Assembly (NCBI GenBank): GCA_015064285.1
Contig: SVSN01000001.1
Location: 1-64,000, forward strand
Length of the DNA stretch: 64,000 bases
Direction of reading: 5' to 3'
From: Oscillospiraceae bacterium
Lineage (GTDB): Bacteria; Bacillota; Clostridia; Oscillospirales; CAG-272
A program made the translations under genes and the position numbers. The stretch's first letter is position 1. Each line of letters opens with the position of its first letter. Shown in pieces: positions 41,206 through 50,694 of the stretch. The notes below the pieces were generated by a model that did no database searches, was not told the DNA's origin, and saw only the letters and a list, made by a program, of their open reading frames with translations.

Positions 41206-42684
41206 ATGAAACAAAAGAGACTTGCCCTTCTGCTGGCAATGCTGATGCTGGCTTCTTCTGTGACAGCCTGCGGTGAAGCTTCCACAGCAGAAACTTCTGC
41301 CGACACAAGCGCCGTACAGACCGAAACCGAAAGAGAAACCACCGAACTGGAAGCCCGTCTGGCTCTGCCCGACAACCTGCCCGACAAGGATTTCGACGGT
41401 TACGACTTCCGTGTACTGACCAGAAACAGAGACGACTTTATCAAAGACATCGGTGTGGAACTGGAACTGACCGGTGAAGTGTTCAACGATGCACTGTACA
41501 ACCGGAACAAGACACTGGAAGAACGGTTCAATTTTATACTGTCTGCTGAATACGCCGAAAATAATGGTACCGCTACCCATGCTGCCGCACAGGCTGCTGT
41601 TCTGGCAGGGGATGATACCTATGATGTAGTGGAAAATCAGGTAACCCAGATGACCGGCACCTGTACTTCCGGTATTTACATGGACTGGTACACCCAGCTG
41701 CCCTATGTGGATCTGACACAGCCCTGGTATATCGGTAATGCAGCAGAAGCCCTGTCCGTAAATGGTCACGCATACGCCATGATCGGTGAATTCTGTATGG
41801 ACGTTCTGCGCTTTACCTACTGTATGTACTACAATCAGGACATCGCAACCGAATATGACTTTGAAAACATCTTTGACGTTGTAAAGGACGGCCGCTGGAC
41901 TTATGATTATCTGAAGAAGCTGGCAGACACTGTATATGTAGACATCAATGCGGATGGTATCAAGGACTTTGGAGACAGACTTGCCATTTCCGGCGACCCC
42001 TACAGTGCTGTTGTTACTTATCAGTACGCTTTCGATAACCCTGTAGCTTCTCTGGACGACAAGGGACTGCCGTATCTGTCCCAGAACCGTGAAAAGGCAC
42101 ACGACATTGTTGTGAAGCTGAACGCTCTGTACTGGGAATCCATCGGCGGTTTGACCGAAGGCTGGGGATCCGGATATGATACATGGACTGCCGGCAACCT
42201 GCTGTGCTATACCGGTCTGTTCCAGAATGCCGTTGGCTTTGCCGATCTGGAATTCAATTTCTCTGTAATTCCGTATCCCAAGTATGACGAAAATCAGGAT
42301 TCCTACTACACCATGGCAGACGGTGCTCACGGTACTATGATGGTTCCGATCACCATTTCTGATCCCGAAAGAACTTCCATCATCATCGAAGCTCTGAATG
42401 CCGAAACCTACAAGCAGGTCGTTCCCGCTTATTATGACACTGCTCTGAAGAACCGTTACTCCCGTGACGCAGAATCCGCAGAAATGCTGGACCTGCTGAT
42501 GGGCTGCCGTGTATTTGACTTCGGTTACATGTACGACACCGGTATTGCCTTCTCCATCCAGAGACTGGTATCCAAGAACTCCAGCAATACCGAATCCGAA
42601 TATGCTTCCCAGATCAAGAAGGCAGAAACCGAATATGTCAAGATCATTGAAGAATACACCAAGCTGGAAAGCGAACTGGGTTGA
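41206..42684 (+). CDS. Extracellular solute-binding lipoprotein (ABC family 1-like)
   Basis: This 492-residue protein has a signal peptide with lipobox VTAC (Cys22), then a Thr/Glu/Ser-rich linker (about 24-48) and a large alpha/beta domain (YDFRVLTRNRDDF, AAVLAGDDTYDVV, GRWTYDYLKKLADTV, VNGHAYAMIGE) typical of sugar-type substrate-binding proteins. No permease genes are adjacent, so it is an orphan binding protein or partners a distant transporter. DINADGIKDFGDRL resembles a calcium-binding or dockerin-like loop. It has its own promoter and terminator. The ligand is unknown. Confidence 0.85.
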   Translation: MKQKRLALLLAMLMLASSVTACGEASTAETSADTSAVQTETERETTELEARLALPDNLPDKDFDGYDFRVLTRNRDDFIKDIGVELELTGEVFNDALYNRNKTLEERFNFILSAEYAENNGTATHAAAQAAVLAGDDTYDVVENQVTQMTGTCTSGIYMDWYTQLPYVDLTQPWYIGNAAEALSVNGHAYAMIGEFCMDVLRFTYCMYYNQDIATEYDFENIFDVVKDGRWTYDYLKKLADTVYVDINADGIKDFGDRLAISGDPYSAVVTYQYAFDNPVASLDDKGLPYLSQNREKAHDIVVKLNALYWESIGGLTEGWGSGYDTWTAGNLLCYTGLFQNAVGFADLEFNFSVIPYPKYDENQDSYYTMADGAHGTMMVPITISDPERTSIIIEALNAETYKQVVPAYYDTALKNRYSRDAESAEMLDLLMGCRVFDFGYMYDTGIAFSIQRLVSKNSSNTESEYASQIKKAETEYVKIIEEYTKLESELG

Positions 42685-42706
42685 GTCCCATAAAACGGTT
42701 TCCTGT

Positions 42707-42748
42707 ATCCCCGTAATTCCGGTACCCCCGGGACTGCGGGGATTTTTG
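42707..42748 (+). terminator. Terminator of the solute-binding protein gene
   Basis: ATCCCCG (42707-42713) pairs with CGGGGAT (42737-42743), with an inner CCGG pair, then TTTTTG. Confidence 0.8.
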
Positions 42749-42754
42749 TGTCTC

Positions 42755-42783
42755 TTGACAAAAAGAAAAAAATCTGGTATAGT
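42755..42783 (+). promoter_or_regulatory. sigma-A promoter for the phosphotransferase-acetyltransferase pair
   Basis: TTGACA, a 17-base spacer and TATAGT, 33 bases upstream of the ATG. Confidence 0.8.
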
Positions 42784-42816
42784 AGAACCAGTTATCCTCC
42801 AAAGGAGCGGAAACGT

Positions 42817-43719
42817 ATGGAAAACGAAGCGGAGTGTGTCCGGCAGATTCTTAAAAAACATGGTCTTTCCGACGAAGGCCTGCAGAAAGCGGATGCCGGA
42901 TTCCGCAATACGGTATGGCTGACCGATACGGCGGCTGTAAAAATCTACGGGAAAGACTGCGGTGACGGTGCGGCAATCGAACGATGGATATACCGGGACG
43001 TCCGGCCGTCGTATGCACCGGAACTGCTTGGCGAAGGGGAAGAGTACATCATCCTCCGCCGGATCCGGGGAGAAAGCCTGTTTCACCTGTGGTATCAGAC
43101 GGATACTGGTACAAGACGGCAGTATATCCGGCAGGCGGGTGATATTGTCCGGCAGATGCAGAGCCTGATGTTTCCGGAGAAGGACCTTTTCCGCGTACCG
43201 GCTGACTGGAAAACAGAACTTTACAGTCGGATGGAGACCCTGCTTGCCAGACTTGCTGCCATTCCGGACAGTATCCCGGCAGAACTGGCGGAAAATATAC
43301 AGCGGTATATCACAGAAAACAGCTGTGTGCTGAACGATACGGTTCTGTATCCGGTATACAGTGACCTGCATTTTGACAATCTTCTGGTGGATGAAAGCGG
43401 CAGAATGTGGCTGATCGATTACGAAATGATGGAAGCCGCTCCCAGAGATTTCCTGCTGGATGTGTGGCACCGGATGCTGGTTCACCCTTTCACGTATGCC
43501 AGCGAAGAAGATCACGAACATACAAAATCGGAAGACTATACAGAGATCACAGCCTGGCTCAGAGAGGAAGTGCCGGAACTGTTCGCCCATCCGGATCTGC
43601 AGCGGCGGGTGAATATCTACTCTCTGCTGTATGAACTGGATCTCCTGACGGAATATCCCGGCGCGGCATGGCCCATCGGGAGAATCAGACACTGGCTGGC
43701 CGGGGATCGTCCTGTATGA
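42817..43719 (+). CDS. Aminoglycoside phosphotransferase/choline kinase family protein
   Basis: This 300-residue kinase-fold protein has the APH catalytic motif SDLHFDNLL (about residue 185; HxDxxxxN variant) and the metal-binding LIDYEMM. The N-lobe has AAVKIYGKD (ATP lysine) and IILRRIRGESL as the hinge. Substrates in this family include antibiotics, sugars, choline and homoserine, and none is diagnostic here, so a resistance role should not be assumed. The ATG at 42817 has AAAGGAG. It is followed by a GNAT acetyltransferase after 41 bases, probably on the same transcript. Confidence 0.88.
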   Translation: MENEAECVRQILKKHGLSDEGLQKADAGFRNTVWLTDTAAVKIYGKDCGDGAAIERWIYRDVRPSYAPELLGEGEEYIILRRIRGESLFHLWYQTDTGTRRQYIRQAGDIVRQMQSLMFPEKDLFRVPADWKTELYSRMETLLARLAAIPDSIPAELAENIQRYITENSCVLNDTVLYPVYSDLHFDNLLVDESGRMWLIDYEMMEAAPRDFLLDVWHRMLVHPFTYASEEDHEHTKSEDYTEITAWLREEVPELFAHPDLQRRVNIYSLLYELDLLTEYPGAAWPIGRIRHWLAGDRPV

Positions 43720-43760
43720 GGGGAATGACAAACCAAAGGAAACAGCGAAAGGAACATAAT

Positions 43761-44312
43761 ATGCAGCATTATGGAACACTGCCGCTGGAGACGGAACGGC
43801 TGATCCTGCGGCAATTCCGGATCACCGATGCGGAAGCCATGTACCGGAACTGGGCATCCGATCCGGAGGTGACAAAGTATCTCATGTGGCCGCCTCACCG
43901 GGATCCGTCTGTCAGTACAGCCGTTCTGGCAGAATGGGTGAAAAACTATGAAAAACCGGAATACTATCAGTGGGCGATTACCGTAAAAGAAAACGGCAGT
44001 GAGCCTGTCGGTTCCATTGCCGTGGTCGAATATGAAGAGTCGGTGGCAAAAATGCACATCGGCTACTGTATCGGAAGAGCCTGGTGGCATCAGGGGATCA
44101 TGACCGAAGCCCTGCAGGCGGTGATGGACTATCTGTTTGACACAGTAGGCGCCAACCGCCTGGAAGCCCGTCACGATCCCAGAAATCCCCATTCCGGCGC
44201 TGTCATGCAGAAATGCGGCATGAAGTACGAAGGAACCATGCGTCAGTCCGACCGCAATAACCAGGGGATATGCGATGCAGCCTACTATGCCCTGCTGCGG
44301 GACGAACGATAA
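43761..44312 (+). CDS. GNAT family N-acetyltransferase (RimJ/RimL-like)
   Basis: This 183-residue protein begins with ETERLILRQFRITDAEAMY, the typical start of RimJ/RimL-type acetyltransferases, and has GYCIGRAWWHQGIMTEAL with the acetyl-CoA pyrophosphate loop and HSGAVMQKCGMKYEG near the C-terminus. It could acetylate a protein N-terminus, a small amine or an antibiotic. The ATG at 43761 has AAAGGA at 7 bases; in-frame upstream codons belong to the end of the previous gene. Confidence 0.9.
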   Translation: MQHYGTLPLETERLILRQFRITDAEAMYRNWASDPEVTKYLMWPPHRDPSVSTAVLAEWVKNYEKPEYYQWAITVKENGSEPVGSIAVVEYEESVAKMHIGYCIGRAWWHQGIMTEALQAVMDYLFDTVGANRLEARHDPRNPHSGAVMQKCGMKYEGTMRQSDRNNQGICDAAYYALLRDER

Positions 44313-44324
44313 ACAAGCAAAAAG

Positions 44325-44366
44325 AAATCCATACCAGAGGGAATTTCCTTCCGGTATGGATTTTTT
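44325..44366. terminator. Bidirectional terminator between acetyltransferase and purL
   Basis: AAATCCATACC (44325-44335) pairs perfectly with GGTATGGATTT (44353-44363); T residues follow on the plus strand and a pyrimidine tract on the minus strand. Confidence 0.88.
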
Positions 44367-44378
44367 ATGTCAGCAGGA

Positions 44379-47300
44379 TCAGCCGAAGTATGCTCTTGCG
44401 GATGCAAACAGCTTGGGATCGTAGTTGCCGGGAACGTTCTGATACAGACCGTCATTCCAGCGTTCCGTATGGCCCATCTTACCCAGCACACGACCGTCGG
44501 GAGAGGTAATCCCTTCGATGGCCAGCAGGGAACCGTTGGGGTTGAAGTCCATGTCCATGGTAGCGTTGCCGTCCAGATCCACATACTGGGTAGCCACCTG
44601 TCCGTTCTTCACCAGATCGGCAAGCACATTCTGCGGCGCGATGAAACGGCCTTCGCCATGGGAGATTGCTACATTGTACACATCGCCCACTTCCGTAGCA
44701 GCCAGCCAGGGAGACTTGTTGGATGCGATTCTGGTCCGGACAATTCTGGACTGGTGACGACCGATGGTGTTGAAGGTCAGCGTCGGGCAGTTTTCATCCG
44801 TGTCCACGATTTCGCCGAAGGGAACCAGACCCAGCTTTACGATAGCCTGGAAACCGTTGCAGATACCGCACATCAGGCCGCCGCGTACCTTCAGCATTTC
44901 ATTGGTACGTTCCTTGATAATGCCGTTGCGGAAGAAAGCGGTGATAAATTTGCCGGAGCCGTCCGGTTCGTCGCCGCCGGAGAAACCGCCGGGTACAAAG
45001 ATCACCTGGGTCTGGGGCAGCTTTTCACCGAAGTAAGCCACAGAATCAGCAACAGCCGTGCTGGTCAGGTTCCGGATCACCACGATTTCCGGGGCAAAAC
45101 CGGCTTTTTCCAGCGCTTTTGCGGTGTCATATTCACAGTTGGTACCGGGGAATGCAGGGATCAGCACACGGGGCTTGGCAAACTTTTCGCTGGAATATAC
45201 CCGGGATACAGCGGGAGCGCAGATGTTTTCAACCTTGGTTTCATCCGGCTTTCTGGTGTCGGTGGGATATACGCCTTCCAGCTTGCCTGCATAGATGTCG
45301 TACAGACCGCACATGCACAGTTTCTGTTCGCCGTAGGACAGTGCATATTCGTCGGTGGTCCAGCCCAGCAGAGAATCGGCGCAGCAGCCGCAGGCTTCTT
45401 CCATTTCCACGATAAAGGAACCGTAGCTGTAACCGAACAGATCGGCCAGAGATACGCCGGTATCCACAGCGAAGCCGACCCGGTTGCCGAAGCCCATCTT
45501 CATAACAGCTTCTGCAGCACCGCCGAAACCGGGGGTATAGATAGCCTTTGCCTTACCGGCTGCCACCAGACCGTGTACCTTTTCGTACAGTGCCAGCAGG
45601 GAAGCGGTTTCGGGCAGGCCGTTTTTGTCCACGGAAGGTCTGAACCAGTATACGGGATGACCGCCCTTCTTGAATTCGGGAGTGGTCACATTGGCCAGCT
45701 TGTCGGTGGTTACGGCGAAGGAAACCAGTGTGGGCGGAACATCCAGATCTTCAAAAGAGCCGGACATGGAGTCCTTACCGCCGATGGCAGCAACGCCCAG
45801 GTTCATCTGTGCTTTGTAAGCGCCCAGCAGAGCGGCCAGAGGCTTGCCCCAGCGCTTGCCGTCCTTCAGAGGCTTTTCAAAATATTCCTGGAAGGTCAGG
45901 TAAACATCTTCAAAGGAAGCACCGGCGCCGATCAGCTTGGAAACGGATTCCACAACCGCCAGATAAGCACTGTGATAGGGAGACTTTTCGGCAATGTACG
46001 GGTTGTAGCCCCATGCCATGAAGGAAACGGTATCGGTGTCGCCGTGTTCGGTGGAAACCTTGTGCACCATAGCCTGAGAGGGAGTGTCCTGATACTTGCC
46101 GCCGAAAGGCATCATAACGGTACCGGCACCGATGGTGGAGTCGAACCGTTCGGACAGACCTCTCTTGGAGCAGACATTCAGATCCCCTGCCAGTGCTTTC
46201 ATACCGCATTCGAAGCAGGCGGGAATTTCTTTCGTATACGCCGCAGGAGAGGCGGGTGCAATGTCGATATGCTTTTCAGCACCGTTGGAGTTCAGGAATT
46301 CACGGGAGATGTCCACGATGGTCTTGCCTCTCCAGTGCATGACCAGACGGGGTTCGGCCGTAACAGTAGCCACGATGGTGGATTCCAGGTTTTCCGCGTC
46401 AGCCAGTTCACAGAAACGCGCCGCGTCTTCCGGAGCCACAACCACAGCCATTCTTTCCTGGGATTCGGAGATGGCCAGTTCCGTGCCGTCCAGACCGTCG
46501 TACTTCTTCGGCACCTTGTCCAGTTCAATTACCAGACCGTCAGCCAGTTCGCCGATGGCAACGGAGACACCGCCGGCGCCGAAGTCGTTGCAGCGCTTGA
46601 TCAGACGGGCAGCTTCGCCGTTCCGGAACAGTCTCTGGAGCTTTCTTTCTTCGGGGGCGTTCCCCTTCTGTACTTCCGCGCCGCAGGATTCCAGGGAGTG
46701 CAGGTCGTGGGACTTGGAAGAACCGGTAGCACCGCCGCAGCCGTCACGTCCGGTACGGCCGCCCAGCAGGATAACCAGGTCACCGTCCACGGGGCATTCT
46801 CTGCGTACATGATCTTCAGGCGTAGCCGCGATTACAGCACCGATTTCCATTCTCTTTGCCATGTAACCGTCGTGGTACAGTTCGTCTACCTGACCGGTTG
46901 CCAGACCGATCTGGTTGCCGTAGGAGGAATACCCGGCGGCAGCGGTGGTCACCAGCTTCTTCTGGGGCAGCTTGCCTGCCAGAGTTTCGGAAACAGGTCT
47001 GGTGGGGTCAGCGGCACCGGTCACACGCATGGCGGCGTATACATAGGAACGGCCGGACAGGGGGTCACGGATGGCACCGCCGATACAGGTGGCAGCACCG
47101 CCGAAGGGTTCGATTTCGGTGGGATGGTTGTGAGTTTCGTTCTTGAACAGCAGCAGCCACTTTTCCGGCTTGCCGTCCACATTCACTTCCATCTTTACGG
47201 TGCAGGCGTTGATTTCTTCGGATTCGTCCAGCTTGTCCAGCTTACCGGCAGCCTTCAGCGCCTTGCCTGCGATGGTACCGATATCCATCAGATTCATGGG

Positions 47301-48092
47301 CTTCTTTTCTCTGCCCAGCAGGGTACGGGTCGCCTTGTATTCATCGAAAGTCTTCTGCAGCAGTTCGTCTTCAAAGGTCACACTGTCGATGGTGGTCAGG
47401 AATGTGGTGTGGCGGCAGTGGTCGGACCAGTAGGTGTCGGTCATGCGGATTTCGGTGATGGTGGGTTCGCGGTTTTCGGTTTTGAAATAATTCTGCAGGA
47501 ACCGCAGGTCGTCCACGTCCATTGCCAGACCGTACTGCTTCACAAAACCGGCCAGCCCTTCTTCATCCAGCGCCAGGAAACCGTCCATAACTTCCACGTC
47601 GGCAGGAACATCATATACGGCAGCCAGGGTTTCCTTTTCTTCCAGCCCGGCTTCTCTGGCTTCCACAGGGTTGATGACATATTTCTTGACAGCAGCCAGT
47701 TCTTCCGCAGTCAGCTTACCGGAAAGGATATACACCTTGGCAGTGCGTACTTCCGGACGGTTGCCCTGGGAGATGATCTGAATACACTGGGCGGCGGAGT
47801 CGGCTCTCTGGTCGTACTGACCGGGCAGATATTCCACTGCAAAAACCGTGTCATTTTCGCCGGCGGGCAGGGTGTCATAGGTTACATCCACCTGCGGTTC
47901 GGAGAATACGGTGGTTCCGGCGTATGCAAACAGCTCAGGGGTGATGTTTTCCACATCATACCGGTTGATCAGCCGGAGCGCTTCCACAGACTGGATACCC
48001 AGAAAAGCGTGGATATCGGAAAGCAGCGCATCGGCTTCCACGGCCAGACCTTCTCTTTTTTCTACATAAATGCGATATACCATTGGTTTCAT
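44379..48092 (-). CDS. purL: Phosphoribosylformylglycinamidine synthase (single-chain)
   Basis: This 1237-residue FGAM synthase converts FGAR, glutamine and ATP to FGAM, the fourth step of purine synthesis. It is the long single-chain type with a C-terminal glutaminase (about 975-1237): PAFPGTNCEYDTA, the nucleophile Cys in GGLMCGICNGFQA, and AISHGEGRF. The synthase part has DTYWSDHCRHTTF and NETHNHPTEIEPFGGAATCIGG. PurS and PurQ are therefore not needed. The ATG at 48092 overlaps the purD stop as ATGA; a second ATG three codons on is possible. It is the last gene of the purine operon. Confidence 0.97.
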   Translation of the reverse strand: MKPMVYRIYVEKREGLAVEADALLSDIHAFLGIQSVEALRLINRYDVENITPELFAYAGTTVFSEPQVDVTYDTLPAGENDTVFAVEYLPGQYDQRADSAAQCIQIISQGNRPEVRTAKVYILSGKLTAEELAAVKKYVINPVEAREAGLEEKETLAAVYDVPADVEVMDGFLALDEEGLAGFVKQYGLAMDVDDLRFLQNYFKTENREPTITEIRMTDTYWSDHCRHTTFLTTIDSVTFEDELLQKTFDEYKATRTLLGREKKPMNLMDIGTIAGKALKAAGKLDKLDESEEINACTVKMEVNVDGKPEKWLLLFKNETHNHPTEIEPFGGAATCIGGAIRDPLSGRSYVYAAMRVTGAADPTRPVSETLAGKLPQKKLVTTAAAGYSSYGNQIGLATGQVDELYHDGYMAKRMEIGAVIAATPEDHVRRECPVDGDLVILLGGRTGRDGCGGATGSSKSHDLHSLESCGAEVQKGNAPEERKLQRLFRNGEAARLIKRCNDFGAGGVSVAIGELADGLVIELDKVPKKYDGLDGTELAISESQERMAVVVAPEDAARFCELADAENLESTIVATVTAEPRLVMHWRGKTIVDISREFLNSNGAEKHIDIAPASPAAYTKEIPACFECGMKALAGDLNVCSKRGLSERFDSTIGAGTVMMPFGGKYQDTPSQAMVHKVSTEHGDTDTVSFMAWGYNPYIAEKSPYHSAYLAVVESVSKLIGAGASFEDVYLTFQEYFEKPLKDGKRWGKPLAALLGAYKAQMNLGVAAIGGKDSMSGSFEDLDVPPTLVSFAVTTDKLANVTTPEFKKGGHPVYWFRPSVDKNGLPETASLLALYEKVHGLVAAGKAKAIYTPGFGGAAEAVMKMGFGNRVGFAVDTGVSLADLFGYSYGSFIVEMEEACGCCADSLLGWTTDEYALSYGEQKLCMCGLYDIYAGKLEGVYPTDTRKPDETKVENICAPAVSRVYSSEKFAKPRVLIPAFPGTNCEYDTAKALEKAGFAPEIVVIRNLTSTAVADSVAYFGEKLPQTQVIFVPGGFSGGDEPDGSGKFITAFFRNGIIKERTNEMLKVRGGLMCGICNGFQAIVKLGLVPFGEIVDTDENCPTLTFNTIGRHQSRIVRTRIASNKSPWLAATEVGDVYNVAISHGEGRFIAPQNVLADLVKNGQVATQYVDLDGNATMDMDFNPNGSLLAIEGITSPDGRVLGKMGHTERWNDGLYQNVPGNYDPKLFASARAYFG

Positions 48093-49375
48093 TCTCCCTT
48101 GTTATTGTAGGCTGCCATGGCTCTGGCGCCGATGTCATTTCTCTTGTAGGCGTTTTCAAAGGTTACATCTGCGGCAGCGTCATACGCATTGGCAATGGCC
48201 TGCTTCAGAGAATCCGCAACAGCCGTTACACCAAGCACACGGCCGCCGGCGGTCAGCAGAGTACCGTCCTCGGCTCTCCTGGCACCGGCTACATACACCT
48301 GAGCGTCATGCTTCAGCGTTCCCGGAATTGTGATCGGGAAACCGGAAGCGTATTTTTTCGGGTATCCGTCAGAAGCCAGGATGACGCAGCAGGCATGTCC
48401 GTCGCGGAATTTCACTTCGGTTTCCGCCAGTTTTTCTTCGGCAACCGCCTTCATGATGGTAAACAGATCGGATTCCAGCAGAGGCAGAACCACCTGGGTT
48501 TCCGGATCGCCGAACCGACAGTTGTATTCGATCACCTTGGGGCCCTTGGGGGTCAGCATCAGCCCGAAGTACAGGCAGCCCTTGAACGTGCGTCCTTCCG
48601 CATTCATGGCGTTCATGGTGGGCAGGAAAATGGTTTCCATGCATTCCTTTGCCACTTCTTCGGTGTAGTAGGGGTTGGGAGCAACCGTACCCATACCGCC
48701 GGTGTTCAGTCCGGTGTCATTGTCTCCTGCGCGCTTGTGGTCCATGGAAGAAACCATAGGAACCACCACTTTCCCGTCCGTGAAGGACAGTACGGAAACT
48801 TCGGGGCCGGTCAGGAATTCTTCGATCACCACGCGGCTGCCGGATGAGCCGAAGATCTTGTCTTCCATGATCTCCTTCAGAGCGGTAATGGCTTCCAGTC
48901 TGGTCTGACAGATCAGTACACCCTTGCCCAGCGCCAGCCCGTCAGCCTTGACCACCAGCGGCAGTTCTGCGGTGTCCACATATATCAGTGCATCTTCAAT
49001 GTTGTCGAACACTTCATAAGCGGCTGTGGGAATCCCGTATTTCTTCATCAGGTTCTTGGAGAACACCTTGCTCCCTTCGATTTCAGCCGCCAGCTTGTTC
49101 GGGCCGAAGCAGGGAATACCGATGCCTTCCAGACAGTCCACAAGACCCAGCACCAGCGGATCATCGGGAGCTACCACAGCGAAATCCACCTTGTGTTCCT
49201 TGGCGAAAGCGGTAATGGCGTCCAGATCCTTCACGCCGATGGCGACACATTCTGCGATATCGGTCATGGCGCCGTTGCCGGGAATGGCATACAGCTTGTC
49301 GATTTCCGGGCTTTCGGCCAGCTTTTTCAGAATGGTATGTTCTCTCCCGCCGGAGCCGATTAAAAGTACAGTCAT
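48089..49375 (-). CDS. purD: Phosphoribosylamine-glycine ligase
   Basis: This 428-residue GAR synthetase is an ATP-grasp enzyme joining glycine to phosphoribosylamine. It starts MTVLLIGSGGREHTI, the family signature. The ATP-grasp core has LPLVVKADGLALGKGV and VIEEFLTGPEVSVLSF, and the C-terminal part has GTVAPNPYYTEEV and EYNCRFGDPETQVVLP. The ATG at 49375 has GGAGAG in front; the longer reading from 49447 has no site. It overlaps purL by four bases. The 118-base gap before it holds no gene. Confidence 0.97.
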   Translation of the reverse strand: MTVLLIGSGGREHTILKKLAESPEIDKLYAIPGNGAMTDIAECVAIGVKDLDAITAFAKEHKVDFAVVAPDDPLVLGLVDCLEGIGIPCFGPNKLAAEIEGSKVFSKNLMKKYGIPTAAYEVFDNIEDALIYVDTAELPLVVKADGLALGKGVLICQTRLEAITALKEIMEDKIFGSSGSRVVIEEFLTGPEVSVLSFTDGKVVVPMVSSMDHKRAGDNDTGLNTGGMGTVAPNPYYTEEVAKECMETIFLPTMNAMNAEGRTFKGCLYFGLMLTPKGPKVIEYNCRFGDPETQVVLPLLESDLFTIMKAVAEEKLAETEVKFRDGHACCVILASDGYPKKYASGFPITIPGTLKHDAQVYVAGARRAEDGTLLTAGGRVLGVTAVADSLKQAIANAYDAAADVTFENAYKRNDIGARAMAAYNNKGE

Positions 49376-49493
49376 ATTTATTTCTCTCCGTTTTTGTATT
49401 TCTGAATAACGCACCCAGCGGAATCCGGTAAAATCATGGAAAACCACAGTGATAATACCAAATTCCGCTCAGGTTTTGAAAATATTTTAATAA

Positions 49494-50678
49494 TTAATGG
49501 TGGAACAGACGCATACCGGTGAAGCACATAGCCATGCCGTACTTGTCGCAGCATTCGATTACCAGGTCATCACGGATAGATCCGCCGGGTTCGGCAATAT
49601 ATTTTACGCCGGACTTCTTGGCACGTTCGATGTTGTCGCTGAAGGGGAAGAAAGCATCGGAACCCAGTGCAACACCGTCGATGGTGTCCAGATAAGCTCT
49701 CTGTTCTTCCTTGGTGAAGGGTTCGGGCTGCTCGGTAAAGTACTTCTGCCAGTTGCCGTCGGCGCAGACATCTTCTTCGTTCTGGTTGATGTAACCGTCG
49801 ATAACATTGTCTCTGTCGGGACGGCCCAGGGTATCCTTGAAGGGCAGATTCAGCACCTTGTCGCTCTGACGCAGGAACCAGGTGTCTGCCTTGCCGCCTG
49901 CCAGACGGGTGCAGTGTACTCTGGACTGCTGACCGGCGCCCACACCGATGGCCTGACCGTCCACTGCAAAGCAAACGGAGTTGGACTGGGTGTACTTCAG
50001 GGTGATCAGGGCGATGATCAGGTCGCGTACGGCGGATTCGGGCATATCCTTGTTGGCGGTTACGATATTGGAAAGCAGTTCACGGTCGATTCTGAAATTG
50101 TTTCTGCCCTGCTGGAAGGTGATGCCGTATACCTGCTTGGTTTCGATTTCGGCGGGAACGTAGTCCGGGTCGATCTGAACGATGTTGTAGCCGCCCTTTC
50201 TCTTGCCTTTGAGGATTTCCAGTGCTTCGGGTTCGTAACCGGGAGCGATGATCCCGTCGGAAACTTCTCTGGCCAGCATCCTGGCGGTGGTCACGTCACA
50301 TACGTCGCTCAGTGCCACCCAGTCGCCGAAGGAACACATTCTGTCCGTACCTCTGGCTCTTGCATAAGCGCAGGCGATGGGAGAGTCGTCAAGCCCTTCG
50401 ATATCGTCTACAAAGCAGGCCTTCTTCAGCTTTTCGGGCAGCGGAATGCCTACAGCGGCAGAGGTGGGAGAAACGTGCTTGAAGGAGGTAACAGCGGGCA
50501 GGCCGGTAGCTTCCTTCAGTTCCTTTACCAGCTGCCAGGAGTTGAAGGCATCCAGAAAGTTGATGTATCCGGGACGGCCGTTCAGGATTTCGATAGGCAG
50601 TTCGGAACCGTCGTGCATATAAATTTTGGAAGGCTTCTGATTGGGGTTGCAGCCGTATTTCAGTTCAAATTCTTTCAT
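49494..50678 (-). CDS. purH: AICAR transformylase (PurH C-terminal domain only)
   Basis: This 394-residue protein corresponds to the AICAR formyltransferase domain of PurH: ELKYGCNPNQKP at the start, TSFKHVSPTSAAVG with the catalytic Lys-His, and KYTQSNSVCFAVDGQAIGVGAGQQSRVHCTRLAGGKA. The IMP cyclohydrolase (MGS-like) N-terminal domain of ordinary bacterial PurH is missing, so it makes FAICAR only. The ring-closing enzyme is provided by the PurO-like gene directly upstream. This split form is known in several Clostridia. The start has GAGGAG at good spacing. Confidence 0.95.
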   Translation of the reverse strand: MKEFELKYGCNPNQKPSKIYMHDGSELPIEILNGRPGYINFLDAFNSWQLVKELKEATGLPAVTSFKHVSPTSAAVGIPLPEKLKKACFVDDIEGLDDSPIACAYARARGTDRMCSFGDWVALSDVCDVTTARMLAREVSDGIIAPGYEPEALEILKGKRKGGYNIVQIDPDYVPAEIETKQVYGITFQQGRNNFRIDRELLSNIVTANKDMPESAVRDLIIALITLKYTQSNSVCFAVDGQAIGVGAGQQSRVHCTRLAGGKADTWFLRQSDKVLNLPFKDTLGRPDRDNVIDGYINQNEEDVCADGNWQKYFTEQPEPFTKEEQRAYLDTIDGVALGSDAFFPFSDNIERAKKSGVKYIAEPGGSIRDDLVIECCDKYGMAMCFTGMRLFHH

Positions 50679-50694
50679 GGTTATCTCCTCCGCT

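Noticed and set aside
42817-44312. Antibiotic-resistance pair (aminoglycoside phosphotransferase plus acetyltransferase)
   Set aside because: Both belong to broad families with many housekeeping substrates, and no resistance-specific motif or mobile context is present.
49376-49493. Possible internal promoter before purD (TTCAAA-17-TATTAT)
   Set aside because: Both hexamers are poor and the operon already has a strong riboswitch-controlled promoter.
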